From positions 2,274,001-2,338,000 of the forward strand of contig OX638333.1 in assembly GCA_951812895.1 (NCBI GenBank): 64,000 nt of DNA. The letters are read 5' to 3'. Shown one piece after another: positions 19,575 through 28,456 of the stretch. This stretch comes from an uncultured Roseovarius sp. Its GTDB lineage: Bacteria > Pseudomonadota > Alphaproteobacteria > Rhodobacterales > Rhodobacteraceae. The notes beneath the pieces were generated by a model. The model did no database searches, was not told the origin of the DNA, and saw only the letters and a list, made by a program, of their open reading frames with translations. Every line of letters starts with the position of its first letter. Positions within the stretch are counted from its first letter, which is position 1. Made by a program: the position numbers and the translations under genes.

Positions 19575-20519
19575 TTACACCGCGTTCGCACCAACATTTC
19601 GCGCGATCTCTCGCAGATGCTTCTCCCATGTTCCACAGCACCCACCCCACATGTCGATATGCGGATATTTGCGCGCCAGCTCTCCCAACTGAACACCCAG
19701 TTCCACCGGATCACCTTCTTCAAGATGGTTGAGTTTGCAAAGCGCGATCTTGTCCATCATCGCTGCATTGGGCCGAATGTTCCGCACCCTCTTGAACCAT
19801 TCCCCGGGTTCCAGCGCTGGCGCGAATTCAAGTGGATGGGAACAATTCAGGCCGTAACACATCGGTTTCATATCCCCGGCCTCGGCATCGGTGGCTTCAA
19901 CCGCTTGTCGCAATGTTGGGCCAGAGCGAAGAATGTGCTCACTCGTCAGCGTAAAGGATACTACGACTGGAATTCCAACCTTGGCCGCAGCACGCGACAG
20001 GCCAACCGCCTCTGGCAAATTGTTGATCGTCGCGGCCCAGGCGACATCAACGTTCAGCGCCTTGAGCGTTTGAAGCTGAACACTGTGATAGTCTTCGGCC
20101 TCATCGGCTGTGATGGTCTTGTTCAGCGAATAGGCATCACCGCGAGGGCCGACAATGCCGCTAATTCTGATCTCACTGATCTGATCCTGATAGGGTTGAG
20201 CGACTTCGCGCAGGAATTCGATGCACTGACACTGAACATCAGCCAACCCCTGAGCCGAGTATCCAAGAAGTTTGCCCCAGTCCGGGCTGGCACGATAGTC
20301 GAGCGCACCCATCATCGCGGCAAACCCACTTTCAGCAACAACATCGAGATAACGCCGGTACATATCACGCAGCTTTTCGGTCGCATCCGGGTTCTTCAGC
20401 AACTCGAACACCGCGAAATGTGGAAAGTCATAGCCATGCCGGAACATGATTTCCGTCTCTGTCCCACCCTCCGCCAAGTAACGCTTGGCTCCGGTACCGT
20501 CGGTGAAATCAAGTGACAT
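19575..20519 (-). CDS. bmt: Homocysteine S-methyltransferase family protein (betaine-homocysteine methyltransferase-like)
   Basis: Cobalamin-independent methyltransferase of 314 residues making methionine from homocysteine with a small methyl donor, probably glycine betaine. The zinc-binding cysteines are in GLNCSHP (near residue 220) and GGCCGT near the C-terminus; the N-terminal YLAEGGTETEIMF is typical. GGAGGT precedes the ATG at ideal spacing. A TetR gene diverges from it across 172 bases. Donor specificity is inferred from overall similarity, so the symbol is tentative. Confidence 0.8.
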   Translation of the reverse strand: MSLDFTDGTGAKRYLAEGGTETEIMFRHGYDFPHFAVFELLKNPDATEKLRDMYRRYLDVVAESGFAAMMGALDYRASPDWGKLLGYSAQGLADVQCQCIEFLREVAQPYQDQISEIRISGIVGPRGDAYSLNKTITADEAEDYHSVQLQTLKALNVDVAWAATINNLPEAVGLSRAAAKVGIPVVVSFTLTSEHILRSGPTLRQAVEATDAEAGDMKPMCYGLNCSHPLEFAPALEPGEWFKRVRNIRPNAAMMDKIALCKLNHLEEGDPVELGVQLGELARKYPHIDMWGGCCGTWEKHLREIARNVGANAV

Positions 20520-20603
20520 GTTGAACCTCCCGGATTGATTTGGGGTGTTGGCACAAAAGCAATCACCCGTCCTTTAGGGTCGCCGGTCTTAACGCGTCTG
20601 GCT

Positions 20604-20622
20604 AGTGGACCAACGGTACACT
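20604..20622. promoter_or_regulatory. Imperfect palindrome, candidate TetR operator
   Basis: AGTGGACCAACGGTACACT reads as AGTG-n-ACC-n3-GGT-n-CACT, a 19-bp inverted repeat with two mismatched pairs flanking the central base trio. It lies between the divergent methyltransferase and TetR genes, a usual place for an autoregulatory operator. Inference only. Confidence 0.35.
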
Positions 20623-20691
20623 GGCCCGCAGGGCGCAATTTTGGTAGAGTTTCAACAGCTTGCAAATGCAGCCAGCGCCGGAGGCGCCGCC

Positions 20692-21336
20692 ATGTCCTTT
20701 CTGAAACCACGCAGCATCGAAACCAACCGTGACAAGCTGATGACAGCCGCCGAGCTTGCTATTCTGGAAAAAGGCTTTGCCGCGACCTCGATAGAGGAAC
20801 TGATTGCCGAGGTAGGGATCACCAAAAGCGGCTTCTTCTACCATTTCCGTGATAAAAGCGAATTGATAAAGGCGATACTGGAACGGCACCTTGCCGCCGA
20901 AGAAGTGTGGTTCGAAGGCCTGTTTGCCCGGGCGCGTGAGTTGAACGACGACCCTCTGCACGAGTTTCTGATATTCCTGCGCCTGCTGCGCGAGGATATG
21001 GAACGTCTGCCCGACGTGCATCCGGGTTGCCTGATCGCAACCTGTTGTTTTCAGGAACGCTTGTTCGAGCGTGAGGTGCATGAATTGGCAAAGAACAGCT
21101 TGCTGAAATGGCGCTCTAAAATTCATGAAAGACTGCTGCGGGCTGCAAATGCGTATCCGCCAGTGATCGACGTTGACTTGGAGGAATTGGCAGATATGCT
21201 GACCGCGCTGACCGATGGCGCGATTATCCTGTCCAAAACCGTCCGGGAAAAAGAAGTCCTGCCAAAGCAAGCAGAGCTTTACCGGCAGTTTGTTAAAACC
21301 GTGTTTCTTGGTACCCCGCGACCAAAACTGAATTGA
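20692..21336 (+). CDS. TetR/AcrR family transcription regulator
   Basis: 214 residues with an N-terminal HTH (TAAELAILEKGFAATSIEELIAEVGITKSGFFYHFRDKSELI). ATG 20692 is chosen since GGAGGC lies 8 bases upstream and the domain begins within 15 residues; the frame stays open further upstream from 20605 but that part looks non-coding. The ligand domain (VHPGCLIATCCFQERL) is of the TetR_C type often seen with small-metabolite sensors. Divergent from the homocysteine methyltransferase gene, its probable target. Confidence 0.85.
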   Translation: MSFLKPRSIETNRDKLMTAAELAILEKGFAATSIEELIAEVGITKSGFFYHFRDKSELIKAILERHLAAEEVWFEGLFARARELNDDPLHEFLIFLRLLREDMERLPDVHPGCLIATCCFQERLFEREVHELAKNSLLKWRSKIHERLLRAANAYPPVIDVDLEELADMLTALTDGAIILSKTVREKEVLPKQAELYRQFVKTVFLGTPRPKLN

Positions 21337-21347
21337 ACCAAAAAACC

Positions 21348-21380
21348 AAAAAAAGGGCGGCCAGAGCCGCCCCAATTTTA
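21348..21380. terminator. Bidirectional terminator between TetR and ABC substrate-binding genes
   Basis: GGGCGGC / GCCGCCC stem (21355-21361 and 21366-21372) with CAGA loop. A7 precedes it and CAATTTTAG follows, so it can act on both strands, ending the TetR gene (+) and the eight-gene pyrimidine operon (-). Confidence 0.85.
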
Positions 21381-21397
21381 GATATGTAACGGTAGCT

Positions 21398-22390
21398 TTA
21401 GTTCAGCGCTGCGTCAGTAATCGCGTGCGTCCATGCCGCATCACCAGGATGTTCCGAAATCACGGGATCAGAACCACCCGAAAGCAGTGACTGAACTGTA
21501 CGCTCAAAATCAGCCGGATCCAGCGCACCGTTTGACCCTGCGGTCAGCTTGGCAATTTCACCCATCATCCGCTTTTGATGTGTTTCAGTTTGCGCACCGG
21601 TTGCGTCATTGTCGAGAACAATCAAAGCGGCCTCATCAGGGTTTTCCTCGGCCCATTTCCAGCCTTTCATCGAGGCGCGGACGAAACGGGTCATTTTGTC
21701 AACGAAAGCTGCGTCGCTGAGGTTTTCTTCCAGCACATACATGCCATCCTCGAGTGTCGCGACACCCTGATCTTCATACTTGAACACCACCAAGTCATCG
21801 GGCGACAGGCCCGCATCAATGATCTGCCAGTATTCATTATAGGTCATGGTCGACACACAGGCCGCCTGACCTTGAAGGATCGGATCAACGTTAAAGCCTT
21901 GCTTGAGGACCGTTACACCGCCTTCGCTGCCATCTGTGGCAATGCCCAGCTTGCTCATCCAGCTCAGGAACGGATATTCATTGCCAAAGAACCAGACGCC
22001 CAATGTCTTTCCAGCAAAATCCGCAGGCGTTTCAACGCCCGCATCCTTGCGGCAGGTCAGCATCATGCCAGAGCTTTTGAATGGCTGGGCGATGTTCACC
22101 AGCGCCAGGCCCTTTTCACGGCTCGCCAGCGCCGAAGGCATCCAGTCGAGCACAACGTCAGCACCGCCACCAGCAATGACCTGCGCCGGCGCGATATCTG
22201 GTCCACCCGGCTTGATCGTGACGTTCAGGCCTTCTTCCTCGTAAAACCCCTGATCCGCAGCCACGTAGTAACCCGCAAACTGCGCTTGCGTGACCCATTT
22301 GAGCTGCAGCGTCACATCATCGGCGGCCTGAGCAATCCCCGCCCAGAGCCCCGCCACGGCAAGGCCGATGGTTTTGGTTAATGTTTTCAT
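21398..22390 (-). CDS. ABC transporter substrate-binding protein, NMT1/THI5-like
   Basis: Periplasmic binding protein of 330 residues with a signal peptide ending IAQAADD (about residue 23). The core (LQLKWVTQAQFAGYYVAADQGFYEEEGLNVTIKPGGPDIAPAQVIAGGGADVVL, shown here as its key stretch boundaries near residues 28-83) is the NMT1/ThiY fold that binds hydroxymethylpyrimidine-like molecules. As last gene of the pyrimidine-degradation operon it most likely captures a pyrimidine or hydantoin-type ring compound; the exact ligand is inferred from context. Confidence 0.87.
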   Translation of the reverse strand: MKTLTKTIGLAVAGLWAGIAQAADDVTLQLKWVTQAQFAGYYVAADQGFYEEEGLNVTIKPGGPDIAPAQVIAGGGADVVLDWMPSALASREKGLALVNIAQPFKSSGMMLTCRKDAGVETPADFAGKTLGVWFFGNEYPFLSWMSKLGIATDGSEGGVTVLKQGFNVDPILQGQAACVSTMTYNEYWQIIDAGLSPDDLVVFKYEDQGVATLEDGMYVLEENLSDAAFVDKMTRFVRASMKGWKWAEENPDEAALIVLDNDATGAQTETHQKRMMGEIAKLTAGSNGALDPADFERTVQSLLSGGSDPVISEHPGDAAWTHAITDAALN

Positions 22391-22418
22391 TTTTTTCTCC
22401 CTTGTTGAGTTATTTTAT

Positions 22419-23264
22419 TTACGCCCGGCCCCGTTGTGATGGGTGCCAGAATGTCACTGCTTTCTCGATAAGCGCAACCCCGCCGTAAAATCCAGACCCG
22501 GCAAGCGCTGCGACGACGATCTCGGCCCAGACCAGATCCATTGAAAGCTGGCCGACAGAGGTCGAGATACGAAATCCCATCCCACGGATGGGTGAGCCAA
22601 AGAATTCCGCCACAATCGCGCCGATCAGCGCAAGCGTGGTGGCAATCTTCAGCCCGTTGAAAATGAATGGCATCGCCGCGGGCAAGCGCAGTTTAAGCAG
22701 GGTTTTCCAATACCCCGCTGCATAGGTCCGCATCAGATCCCGCTGCATCGCATCGGTTTCCTGCAATCCCTGCACGGTGTTCACCAGCATCGGGAAAAAC
22801 ACCATGACCACGACCACAGCCGCCTTGGACTGCCAGTCAAAACCGAACCACATCACCAGAATGGGCGCCATGCCGATGATCGGCAGGGCAGCCACGAAAT
22901 TGCCGACCGGCAGCAGGCCTCGTTTTAGGAATGGGAAACGGTCAACCGCGATAGCGATCAAAAACGCCGCACCACAGCCCATGACATAGCCCGACAACGC
23001 ACCTTTGAGGGCGGTTTGCACGAAATCCTCCCACAGGATTGCGGTAGAGGCGGCAAAAGTCACGGCGATCTGCGTGGGAGCAGGTAAAAGAACTGGCGAA
23101 ATATTCAACCCGTGCACAATACATTCCCAGACGGCAATCACAGTCAATCCAAATAGGATAGGTGAGGCCAACGCCGTCAGGCGTGTACGCGGTCGTCGGG
23201 CCATCTGCGAATTCACCCACCAGCCACCAACCCAGGCGATGATACCGCACAACAGCCAGATCAT
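22419..23264 (-). CDS. ABC transporter permease (SsuC/ThiX-like)
   Basis: Inner-membrane permease of 281 residues with six predicted helices and the BPD_transp_1 coupling loop (MRTYAAGYWKTLLKLRLPAAMPFIFNGL). It pairs with the next permease to form a heterodimer; both are of the taurine/sulfonate/thiamin-precursor class. Its ATG overlaps the stop of the upstream permease (ATGA at 23261-23264), indicating coupled translation. Confidence 0.88.
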   Translation of the reverse strand: MIWLLCGIIAWVGGWWVNSQMARRPRTRLTALASPILFGLTVIAVWECIVHGLNISPVLLPAPTQIAVTFAASTAILWEDFVQTALKGALSGYVMGCGAAFLIAIAVDRFPFLKRGLLPVGNFVAALPIIGMAPILVMWFGFDWQSKAAVVVVMVFFPMLVNTVQGLQETDAMQRDLMRTYAAGYWKTLLKLRLPAAMPFIFNGLKIATTLALIGAIVAEFFGSPIRGMGFRISTSVGQLSMDLVWAEIVVAALAGSGFYGGVALIEKAVTFWHPSQRGRA

Positions 23265-24136
23265 TGCGCCATCCCCATCCGTTTAAGCGTGATCCGCTGG
23301 ATCATTCCGATCAGCCCCACCAGCAATGCTGCCAGCGTCGCCGCCATGATCAGCGCGCTCCAGATCTGGATGGTCTGACCATAATAACTGCCACCTAATA
23401 GCCGCGCACCCAGACCGGCCACCGCACCGGTTGGTAACTCGCCCACGATTGCGCCAACCAGCGAAGCCGCCATTGCAATCTTAAGAGAGGTGAACAGATA
23501 CGGCATCGACGACGGCAGCCGCAGTTTCCAGAAACTTTGGGACGCGCTCGCATTCCATGTCTGCATCTGGTCCAGCTGCATCGCACCGGGACTGCGAAGG
23601 CCCTTTACCATACCCACCACGACGGGGAAGAAACTCAGATACATCGAAATCATAGCTTTGGGCAGCAGACCCGAAATGCCCACCGCATTCAGCACCACGA
23701 TGATCATCGGCGCGATGGCCAGAATGGGGATGGTCTGCGACGCAATCACCCAGGGCATCACGCTCATGTCCATTGTGCGGTTGTAGACAATCCCAATCGC
23801 CAGCGCGATGCCCAGTACGGTGCCCAGAACAAAGCCCAATGCGGTTGAACTGAATGTCACCCAGCTGTGATAGATCAGCGAGCGTTTGGAAAATGCCCGA
23901 CCCCGCGCCACCATCGCGCCGGTGGTCTTCCATATCTCGGCGCCCACCTGATGCGGCGCGGGCAGCTTGGGTTTTTCCTGCGACCACGTGTCAGCCACAA
24001 GCTCATTGAAACTCAACTCCACACCCGCCCGCTTGGCCTTGTCCTGCGCCCAAGACGCGTTTAGCGCGACGGCCCCGGCATACCAAAGCACAAAGATGGC
24101 TGCGACGACTGTCAGGATGGGTACAACGTTACGCAT
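23261..24136 (-). CDS. ABC transporter permease (SsuC/ThiX-like)
   Basis: Second permease, about 291 residues. The ATG at 24136 (MRNVVPILTVVAAIFVLWYAG) opens directly into the first helix and has GAGGG upstream; an earlier in-frame start at 24199 would read into the repeat region. A periplasmic insert (about residues 25-75) precedes five helices. The coupling loop is WNASASQSFWKLRLPSSMPYLFTSL. The 122 bases separating it from the upstream ATPase gene contain the 43-bp dispersed repeat. Confidence 0.87.
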   Translation of the reverse strand: MRNVVPILTVVAAIFVLWYAGAVALNASWAQDKAKRAGVELSFNELVADTWSQEKPKLPAPHQVGAEIWKTTGAMVARGRAFSKRSLIYHSWVTFSSTALGFVLGTVLGIALAIGIVYNRTMDMSVMPWVIASQTIPILAIAPMIIVVLNAVGISGLLPKAMISMYLSFFPVVVGMVKGLRSPGAMQLDQMQTWNASASQSFWKLRLPSSMPYLFTSLKIAMAASLVGAIVGELPTGAVAGLGARLLGGSYYGQTIQIWSALIMAATLAALLVGLIGMIQRITLKRMGMAQ

Positions 24137-24204
24137 CGCACCCTCGTTCCTGAAAATGGGTTGGGGTGTTTGTCTGGGCGAATAGCCGAAAATGTGCACC
24201 GGAG

Positions 24205-24247
24205 GGTGTACAGGGGGTGTACGGGTTGTGTACGGATATCACCCCCC
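24205..24247 (+). repeat. 43-bp dispersed repeat, copy A
   Basis: Identical over 43 bases to 44364-44406. It contains three GTGTAC units spaced 11 bases apart and closes with ATATCACCCCCC, so GGGGGTG can pair with CACCCCC to make a hairpin. T-rich sequence (TGTTTTTGG) follows on the plus strand. Inserted inside a minus-strand operon between the ATPase and permease genes. Confidence 0.9.
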
Positions 24248-24258
24248 TGTTTTTGGCA

Positions 24259-25044
24259 TTAATCCTCATAAGAATGCCCCGCACGCAAACCATCGCGGAC
24301 ACGATGGGCGATCTCCAGAAACTCAGGTGTATCGCGGATATCGAGGGGTCGCTCACGGGGCAGGGGGCTGTCAATCACATCTGTGATGCGGCCCGGACGG
24401 GGCGACATGACGACAATCTTGGTGCTCAGATAAACCGCTTCCGGAATAGAGTGGGTGACGAAACATATGGTTTTATTTGTTCTGTCCCAAAGGTTTAACA
24501 GCTGCTCATTCAGATGGTCGCGGACGATCTCATCCAGCGCACCAAAAGGTTCATCCATCAACAGGATATCCGCATCAAAGGCCAGCGCCCGGGCGATCGA
24601 GGCACGTTGCTGCATCCCGCCGGACAATTGCCAGGGGAACTTCTTTTCAAAACCGGCCAAATCAACCAGCTCCAGAACCCGCTTAACCCGTTGATCCTGA
24701 TCGGCTTTATCATATCCCATAATCTCAAGAGGCAACCGGATATTCCCTCCGATTGTTCGCCATGGATACAGCCCCGCCGCCTGAAAAACATATCCATAAG
24801 CGCGCGCCTGCCGCGCAGCTTCGGCGCTCATCCCGTTCACGGTAATTGAACCGCCCGTCGGATGCTCCAGATCGGCCATGCACCGCAGAAAGGTGGTTTT
24901 ACCACAGCCTGACGGGCCGATAAAACTGACGAAATCGCCCTTGTTTACACCCAGATTCACGTCCTTCAGTGCATGTACCGGGCCGTCATTCGTCTGGAAT
25001 GTCAGGCTGAGGTCTTTCGCCGATATGACGGTTGCATCATTCAT
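24259..25044 (-). CDS. ABC transporter ATP-binding protein
   Basis: Nitrate/sulfonate/pyrimidine-class ATPase of 261 residues. Walker A is GPSGCGKTT, Q-loop in YVFQAAGL, signature LSGGMQQR, Walker B ILLMDEPFGALD, and switch His in CFVTHSIPEAV. Energises the two following permeases. Its ATG overlaps the stop of the decarboxylase gene (ATGA at 25041-25044), placing transport and catabolic genes in one operon. Confidence 0.93.
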   Translation of the reverse strand: MNDATVISAKDLSLTFQTNDGPVHALKDVNLGVNKGDFVSFIGPSGCGKTTFLRCMADLEHPTGGSITVNGMSAEAARQARAYGYVFQAAGLYPWRTIGGNIRLPLEIMGYDKADQDQRVKRVLELVDLAGFEKKFPWQLSGGMQQRASIARALAFDADILLMDEPFGALDEIVRDHLNEQLLNLWDRTNKTICFVTHSIPEAVYLSTKIVVMSPRPGRITDVIDSPLPRERPLDIRDTPEFLEIAHRVRDGLRAGHSYED

Positions 25045-26462
25045 AAAGCATTCTGAACCTGCTGCCAGGCCTCCCTGATATCTTCGACCAGCATGTCTGC
25101 ATGGGTGTCTTCTGTTGCGTGACCGGTCACCGAAATCCTAAGGATGTCCCGTCCTTTCCACGCGCCGTGAGAAGGGTAGCACCGCCCCTTTTTCTGAACA
25201 CGTTCCAGAACATCATTGGTGTTTTGATCCGACGGGCCATCCTCTCCGAACACTACCGCCACCTGGTTGCAATGAACCTCATTCAGCACCGTGATCCCAG
25301 GTACATCTGACAGCTCCTTTGCTATCCTGCTGGCCAGCCCGCAATGCCTGGCGATCATCTCACGCAGGCCCTTTTGCCCGAGCGTGCGCAAGATCGCATA
25401 GCTCGGCACTCCACGCCCACGCCGTGACAGCTCCATCACCGTGTCGTTGGGATCCCATGCCGCACCGGTTTCCGGCAGATAGGCCCCCTTTGCAGACATT
25501 GATCTGACCAGATCGGGGCGGTTGCGGGTGATCACCATGCCTGCGTCGTAAGGCGCGTTCAGCCATTTATGCAGATCAACCGCCCAGCTGTCGGCCTGTT
25601 CAACCCCGGCCAGACGATCCGCCAGTTCCGGCACCGCATTGACCCAAAGGCCAAAGGCGCCGTCCACATGCACCCACGCCTGTTTCTGCCGTGCAATTTC
25701 GATCAGCGGTTCAAACGGATCAAATGCACCGGAATTGATGTGTCCGGCCTGCAGGATTACCAGAATCGGGCCGCTTAACTCCTCCATAACTTCGCGATAG
25801 GCCGTCACGTCGATGCGTCCCTGATCATCCACGGGGACGGTGTGCACCCGCTTTGAACCCAACCCGGCATATTGTAACGCGGCCAGAGGTGCAGAATGCG
25901 CCTCAGCACCAATAACGACATGCACCTCCGGCGCGCCGAACAGGCCATCGGCCTCAACATCCCAGTTGGCCCGCCGCAAAAGGCTGTTGCGTGCGGTGAT
26001 CGTGCCGACTGTGTTGGCCAGCGTGGCCCCGGTGGTTATTCCCGCACCGCATTCATCAGGCAGGTTCAACAGCTTGATCACCCAGTCACAAACCGCTCGC
26101 TCCATTGCGGCAGTTGTGGGCGTGGGCTCGGAATACCCTGTCACCTGCGCCCAGCCAGAGGTGAGAATATCAGCGGCGATGCCGGATGGGTGAGACGCGC
26201 CGATGACATAGCCAAAGAACCCGGGCGAGGACAATTGCATCAAACCTTCGTCACCCTCGCGCACCATGTGATCGATAATTTCGGTTGGCGAAGAACCTTC
26301 CTCAGGTAGATCGAACCAGAACCTGCGCATTCCTTCCGCTGCATCGAACTTTGGGGGGATGCTGCGGTGGGGCAGGTCATTTCGATAGGTGATGACATGC
26401 TCTGTCGCATGGCGCAGGGCGTTTTGTTCGTCTGTTGATAGGGCGTGCGTCTGGGGTGTCAT
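25041..26462 (-). CDS. Pyridoxal-phosphate-dependent group II decarboxylase
   Basis: About 473 residues, related to aromatic-L-amino-acid, glutamate and diaminobutyrate decarboxylases. The PLP-binding Lys lies in AVDLHKWLNAPYDAG (near residue 300), with the upstream cofactor segment VIGAEAHSA and HVDGAFGLW providing ring-stacking His and the Asp salt bridge. The start is ATG 26462 (AGGTG 8 bases before it) rather than the GTG three codons upstream. Lying between dihydropyrimidinase and the transporter, it may decarboxylate an amino acid released in the pathway. Substrate unknown. Confidence 0.85.
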   Translation of the reverse strand: MTPQTHALSTDEQNALRHATEHVITYRNDLPHRSIPPKFDAAEGMRRFWFDLPEEGSSPTEIIDHMVREGDEGLMQLSSPGFFGYVIGASHPSGIAADILTSGWAQVTGYSEPTPTTAAMERAVCDWVIKLLNLPDECGAGITTGATLANTVGTITARNSLLRRANWDVEADGLFGAPEVHVVIGAEAHSAPLAALQYAGLGSKRVHTVPVDDQGRIDVTAYREVMEELSGPILVILQAGHINSGAFDPFEPLIEIARQKQAWVHVDGAFGLWVNAVPELADRLAGVEQADSWAVDLHKWLNAPYDAGMVITRNRPDLVRSMSAKGAYLPETGAAWDPNDTVMELSRRGRGVPSYAILRTLGQKGLREMIARHCGLASRIAKELSDVPGITVLNEVHCNQVAVVFGEDGPSDQNTNDVLERVQKKGRCYPSHGAWKGRDILRISVTGHATEDTHADMLVEDIREAWQQVQNAL

Positions 26463-26549
26463 TGCGCGCACCTACAGTGCCTGCTGCAGATCCCCGGCAA
26501 GCGGCCTCCGTGTATGACAAAGCAAGTATCCATCACAGGTTTGGGCAAC

Positions 26550-28013
26550 TTAAATCCCTGCCGGAATATTCAACGGATCGCGTTCGATCATCTTCGGTGC
26601 TGTCAATGCCTTCCATTTCGATAGGGCTTCATGTGCTGACGGGAATGCAGGTCGTGGCACAAACCGGCCCCGGCCCGGTTGTGGCTGGGAATTTTGGCCC
26701 CACGCCCAAATGACCTCTCCCCGGCTGATGGTATAGCGCGAATTGGCGGTGACCTCGAAGCCTTCGAACACGTTGTAATCAAGGATCGAGTGATGGTTGG
26801 CCGGGCTGATCGTCTTTGTGATCTTCGGGTCCCAGACCACGATGTCAGCGTCGGCCCCCTCAACAATTGCACCTTTTTTCGGATATATATTCAATATCTT
26901 AGCGACATTAGTCGAGGTGACAGCAACGAATTCATTTGCCGTCAGGCGGCCGGTTTCAACCCCTTCGGTCCACAGCACCGGCATCCGTTCCTCTAGCCCG
27001 TTTGACCCGTTGGGAATAATCCGGAAGTCATCACGGCCTGCGCGTTTCTGATCGGTGTTAAACGCGGCATGGTCAGTTGCCACAACTTGTAGCGATCCGG
27101 CTTGCAGACCCGCCCACAGGCTGTCCTGATGCTGCTTGTTGCGGAAGGGGGGGGACATGACGCGACGTGCAGCATGATCCCAGTCCTTGTTGAAATACTC
27201 GCTTTCATCCAACGTCAGGAACTGCGCCAAAGGTTCACCATAGACGCGCATGCCCTTCTGACGTGCTCGGCGGATCGCCTCGTGCGCCTGTTCACAGCTG
27301 ACATGCACAATGTAAAGCGGCACACCGGCCGTATCAGCGATGGTGATGGCGCGATTGGCGGCTTCACCTTCCAGTTCGGGCGGGCGGGAATAGGCATGCC
27401 CCTCGGGGCCGGTGATGCCCTGATTGAAGTACTTCTCTTGCAACTCTGCCACCAGATCGCCGTTTTCGGCATGCACCATCGGCAGCGCGCCCAGTTCGGC
27501 ACAGCGCTTGAAAGAGGCGAACATCTCGTCATCCTCAATCATCAAAGCGCCTTTGTAGGCCATAAAGTGCTTGAAGGAATTAACACCCATATCAACGGCG
27601 TCTTTCATCTCGTCAAAGATGTTCTCGTTCCACCCCGTAATCGCCATGTGATAGCCGATATCCGAGCAGATTTGCGGCGCGGATTTGCGGTGCCATTCGT
27701 TGATCGCGTTCTTGATGCTGCCATCTGCGCCGGGCAGGCAGAAATCCACCAGCATCGTCGTCCCGCCACAGGCCGCAGCCCAGGTGCCGGTCTCAAACGT
27801 CTCAGCGGCGGTGGTGCCCATGAAGGGCATTTCCAGATGGGTATGCGGGTCGATGCCTCCGGGGATGACATAGGCACCTTCGGCGTCGATATACTCGTCA
27901 CCCTTGAGGTCTTCACCGATCTGCTTGATCTTCTCATCTTCGATCAGAACATCGGCTTTCCAGCTGCGATCCGCCGTGCAGACGGTGCCGTTCTTGATGA
28001 CTTTGGTGGTCAT
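26550..28013 (-). CDS. hydA: Dihydropyrimidinase (D-hydantoinase)
   Basis: Cyclic amidohydrolase opening dihydrouracil/dihydrothymine (or hydantoins) to N-carbamoyl amino acids, 487 residues, cytoplasmic. Metal-binding HTH is GGIDPHTHLEMPF (near residue 59); the carboxylated lysine lies in FKHFMAYKGAL; further ligands are in HAENGDL, IVHVSCEQA and ATDHAAFN. The start overlaps the stop of the upstream 148-aa gene (ATGA). Under the RutR operators at 29752-29818 with the rest of the operon. Confidence 0.94.
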   Translation of the reverse strand: MTTKVIKNGTVCTADRSWKADVLIEDEKIKQIGEDLKGDEYIDAEGAYVIPGGIDPHTHLEMPFMGTTAAETFETGTWAAACGGTTMLVDFCLPGADGSIKNAINEWHRKSAPQICSDIGYHMAITGWNENIFDEMKDAVDMGVNSFKHFMAYKGALMIEDDEMFASFKRCAELGALPMVHAENGDLVAELQEKYFNQGITGPEGHAYSRPPELEGEAANRAITIADTAGVPLYIVHVSCEQAHEAIRRARQKGMRVYGEPLAQFLTLDESEYFNKDWDHAARRVMSPPFRNKQHQDSLWAGLQAGSLQVVATDHAAFNTDQKRAGRDDFRIIPNGSNGLEERMPVLWTEGVETGRLTANEFVAVTSTNVAKILNIYPKKGAIVEGADADIVVWDPKITKTISPANHHSILDYNVFEGFEVTANSRYTISRGEVIWAWGQNSQPQPGRGRFVPRPAFPSAHEALSKWKALTAPKMIERDPLNIPAGI

Positions 28014-28456
28014 ATCAATTCTCCCTTCAGATCTGTCTCGAAGAAAGCGCGGATTTCATCCATGTCCGAAGCCACCTTGGCGGCAACACTTTCCCCGAAG
28101 TTCTGCAATGTGTTTCTTTCCCAATCCACAATCCAGCTTGTATCTTGCTTCGTATCTGGCCCAGGAGGGATCAATACGAAGCGTTCCAACGTAGATTGCC
28201 GAATAAGGTGGCGGAATTCGTCGCTGTTGACCCAGCCATAGTCTTTTTTACTCAAGGCTTCGTCCGACTCGGAAATGTCGCACAACCAATTTCGGACACC
28301 GTTCCTATTCACAAAGTCGACCGCAGCCCTGACAGCTTTCTGCACGCCATCGGCTTCGTCATATTCTGAGTGCCATATTACGTGGATGGCATCGATGTCT
28401 TCACGCCATAAAACATCGACTAGGTCATCCTGCGAATGGACGAGGTGATCACTCAC
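28010..28456 (-). CDS. Unknown 148-aa protein inside the pyrimidine operon
   Basis: A GTG start at 28456 overlaps the stop of the carbamoylase gene (GTGA), and the stop overlaps the dihydropyrimidinase start (ATGA), so it is translationally coupled on both sides. No signal peptide or membrane helix; acidic, begins VSDHLVHSQDDLVDV. The pattern alternating hydrophobic strands, 'W.CDIS', 'YGWVNSDEF' and 'LERFVLIPPG' vaguely recalls STAS/SpoIIAA-like folds, which is only a guess. A longer frame starting at 28519 would lie inside the carbamoylase gene and is not used. The only enzyme-less member of the pathway operon. Confidence 0.7.
   Translation of the reverse strand: MSDHLVHSQDDLVDVLWREDIDAIHVIWHSEYDEADGVQKAVRAAVDFVNRNGVRNWLCDISESDEALSKKDYGWVNSDEFRHLIRQSTLERFVLIPPGPDTKQDTSWIVDWERNTLQNFGESVAAKVASDMDEIRAFFETDLKGELI

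Noticed and set aside
19434-20516. 360-codon plus-strand frame opposite the homocysteine methyltransferase gene
   Set aside because: Antisense to a well-recognised enzyme with conserved Cys motifs and a good ribosome-binding site; the plus frame has no family pattern or start signal.
21575-22381. 268-codon plus-strand frame opposite the substrate-binding protein
   Set aside because: The minus frame has signal peptide and NMT1 motifs; the plus frame shows none and lacks a ribosome-binding site.
24205-24247. CRISPR-like array from the GTGTAC repeats
   Set aside because: Only three six-base units at 11-base spacing, no spacers of constant length and no cas genes.
27102-28241. 379-codon plus-strand frame over the dihydropyrimidinase gene
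   Set aside because: Antisense shadow; composition is His/Arg-rich low-sense sequence while the minus frame has all hydantoinase motifs.
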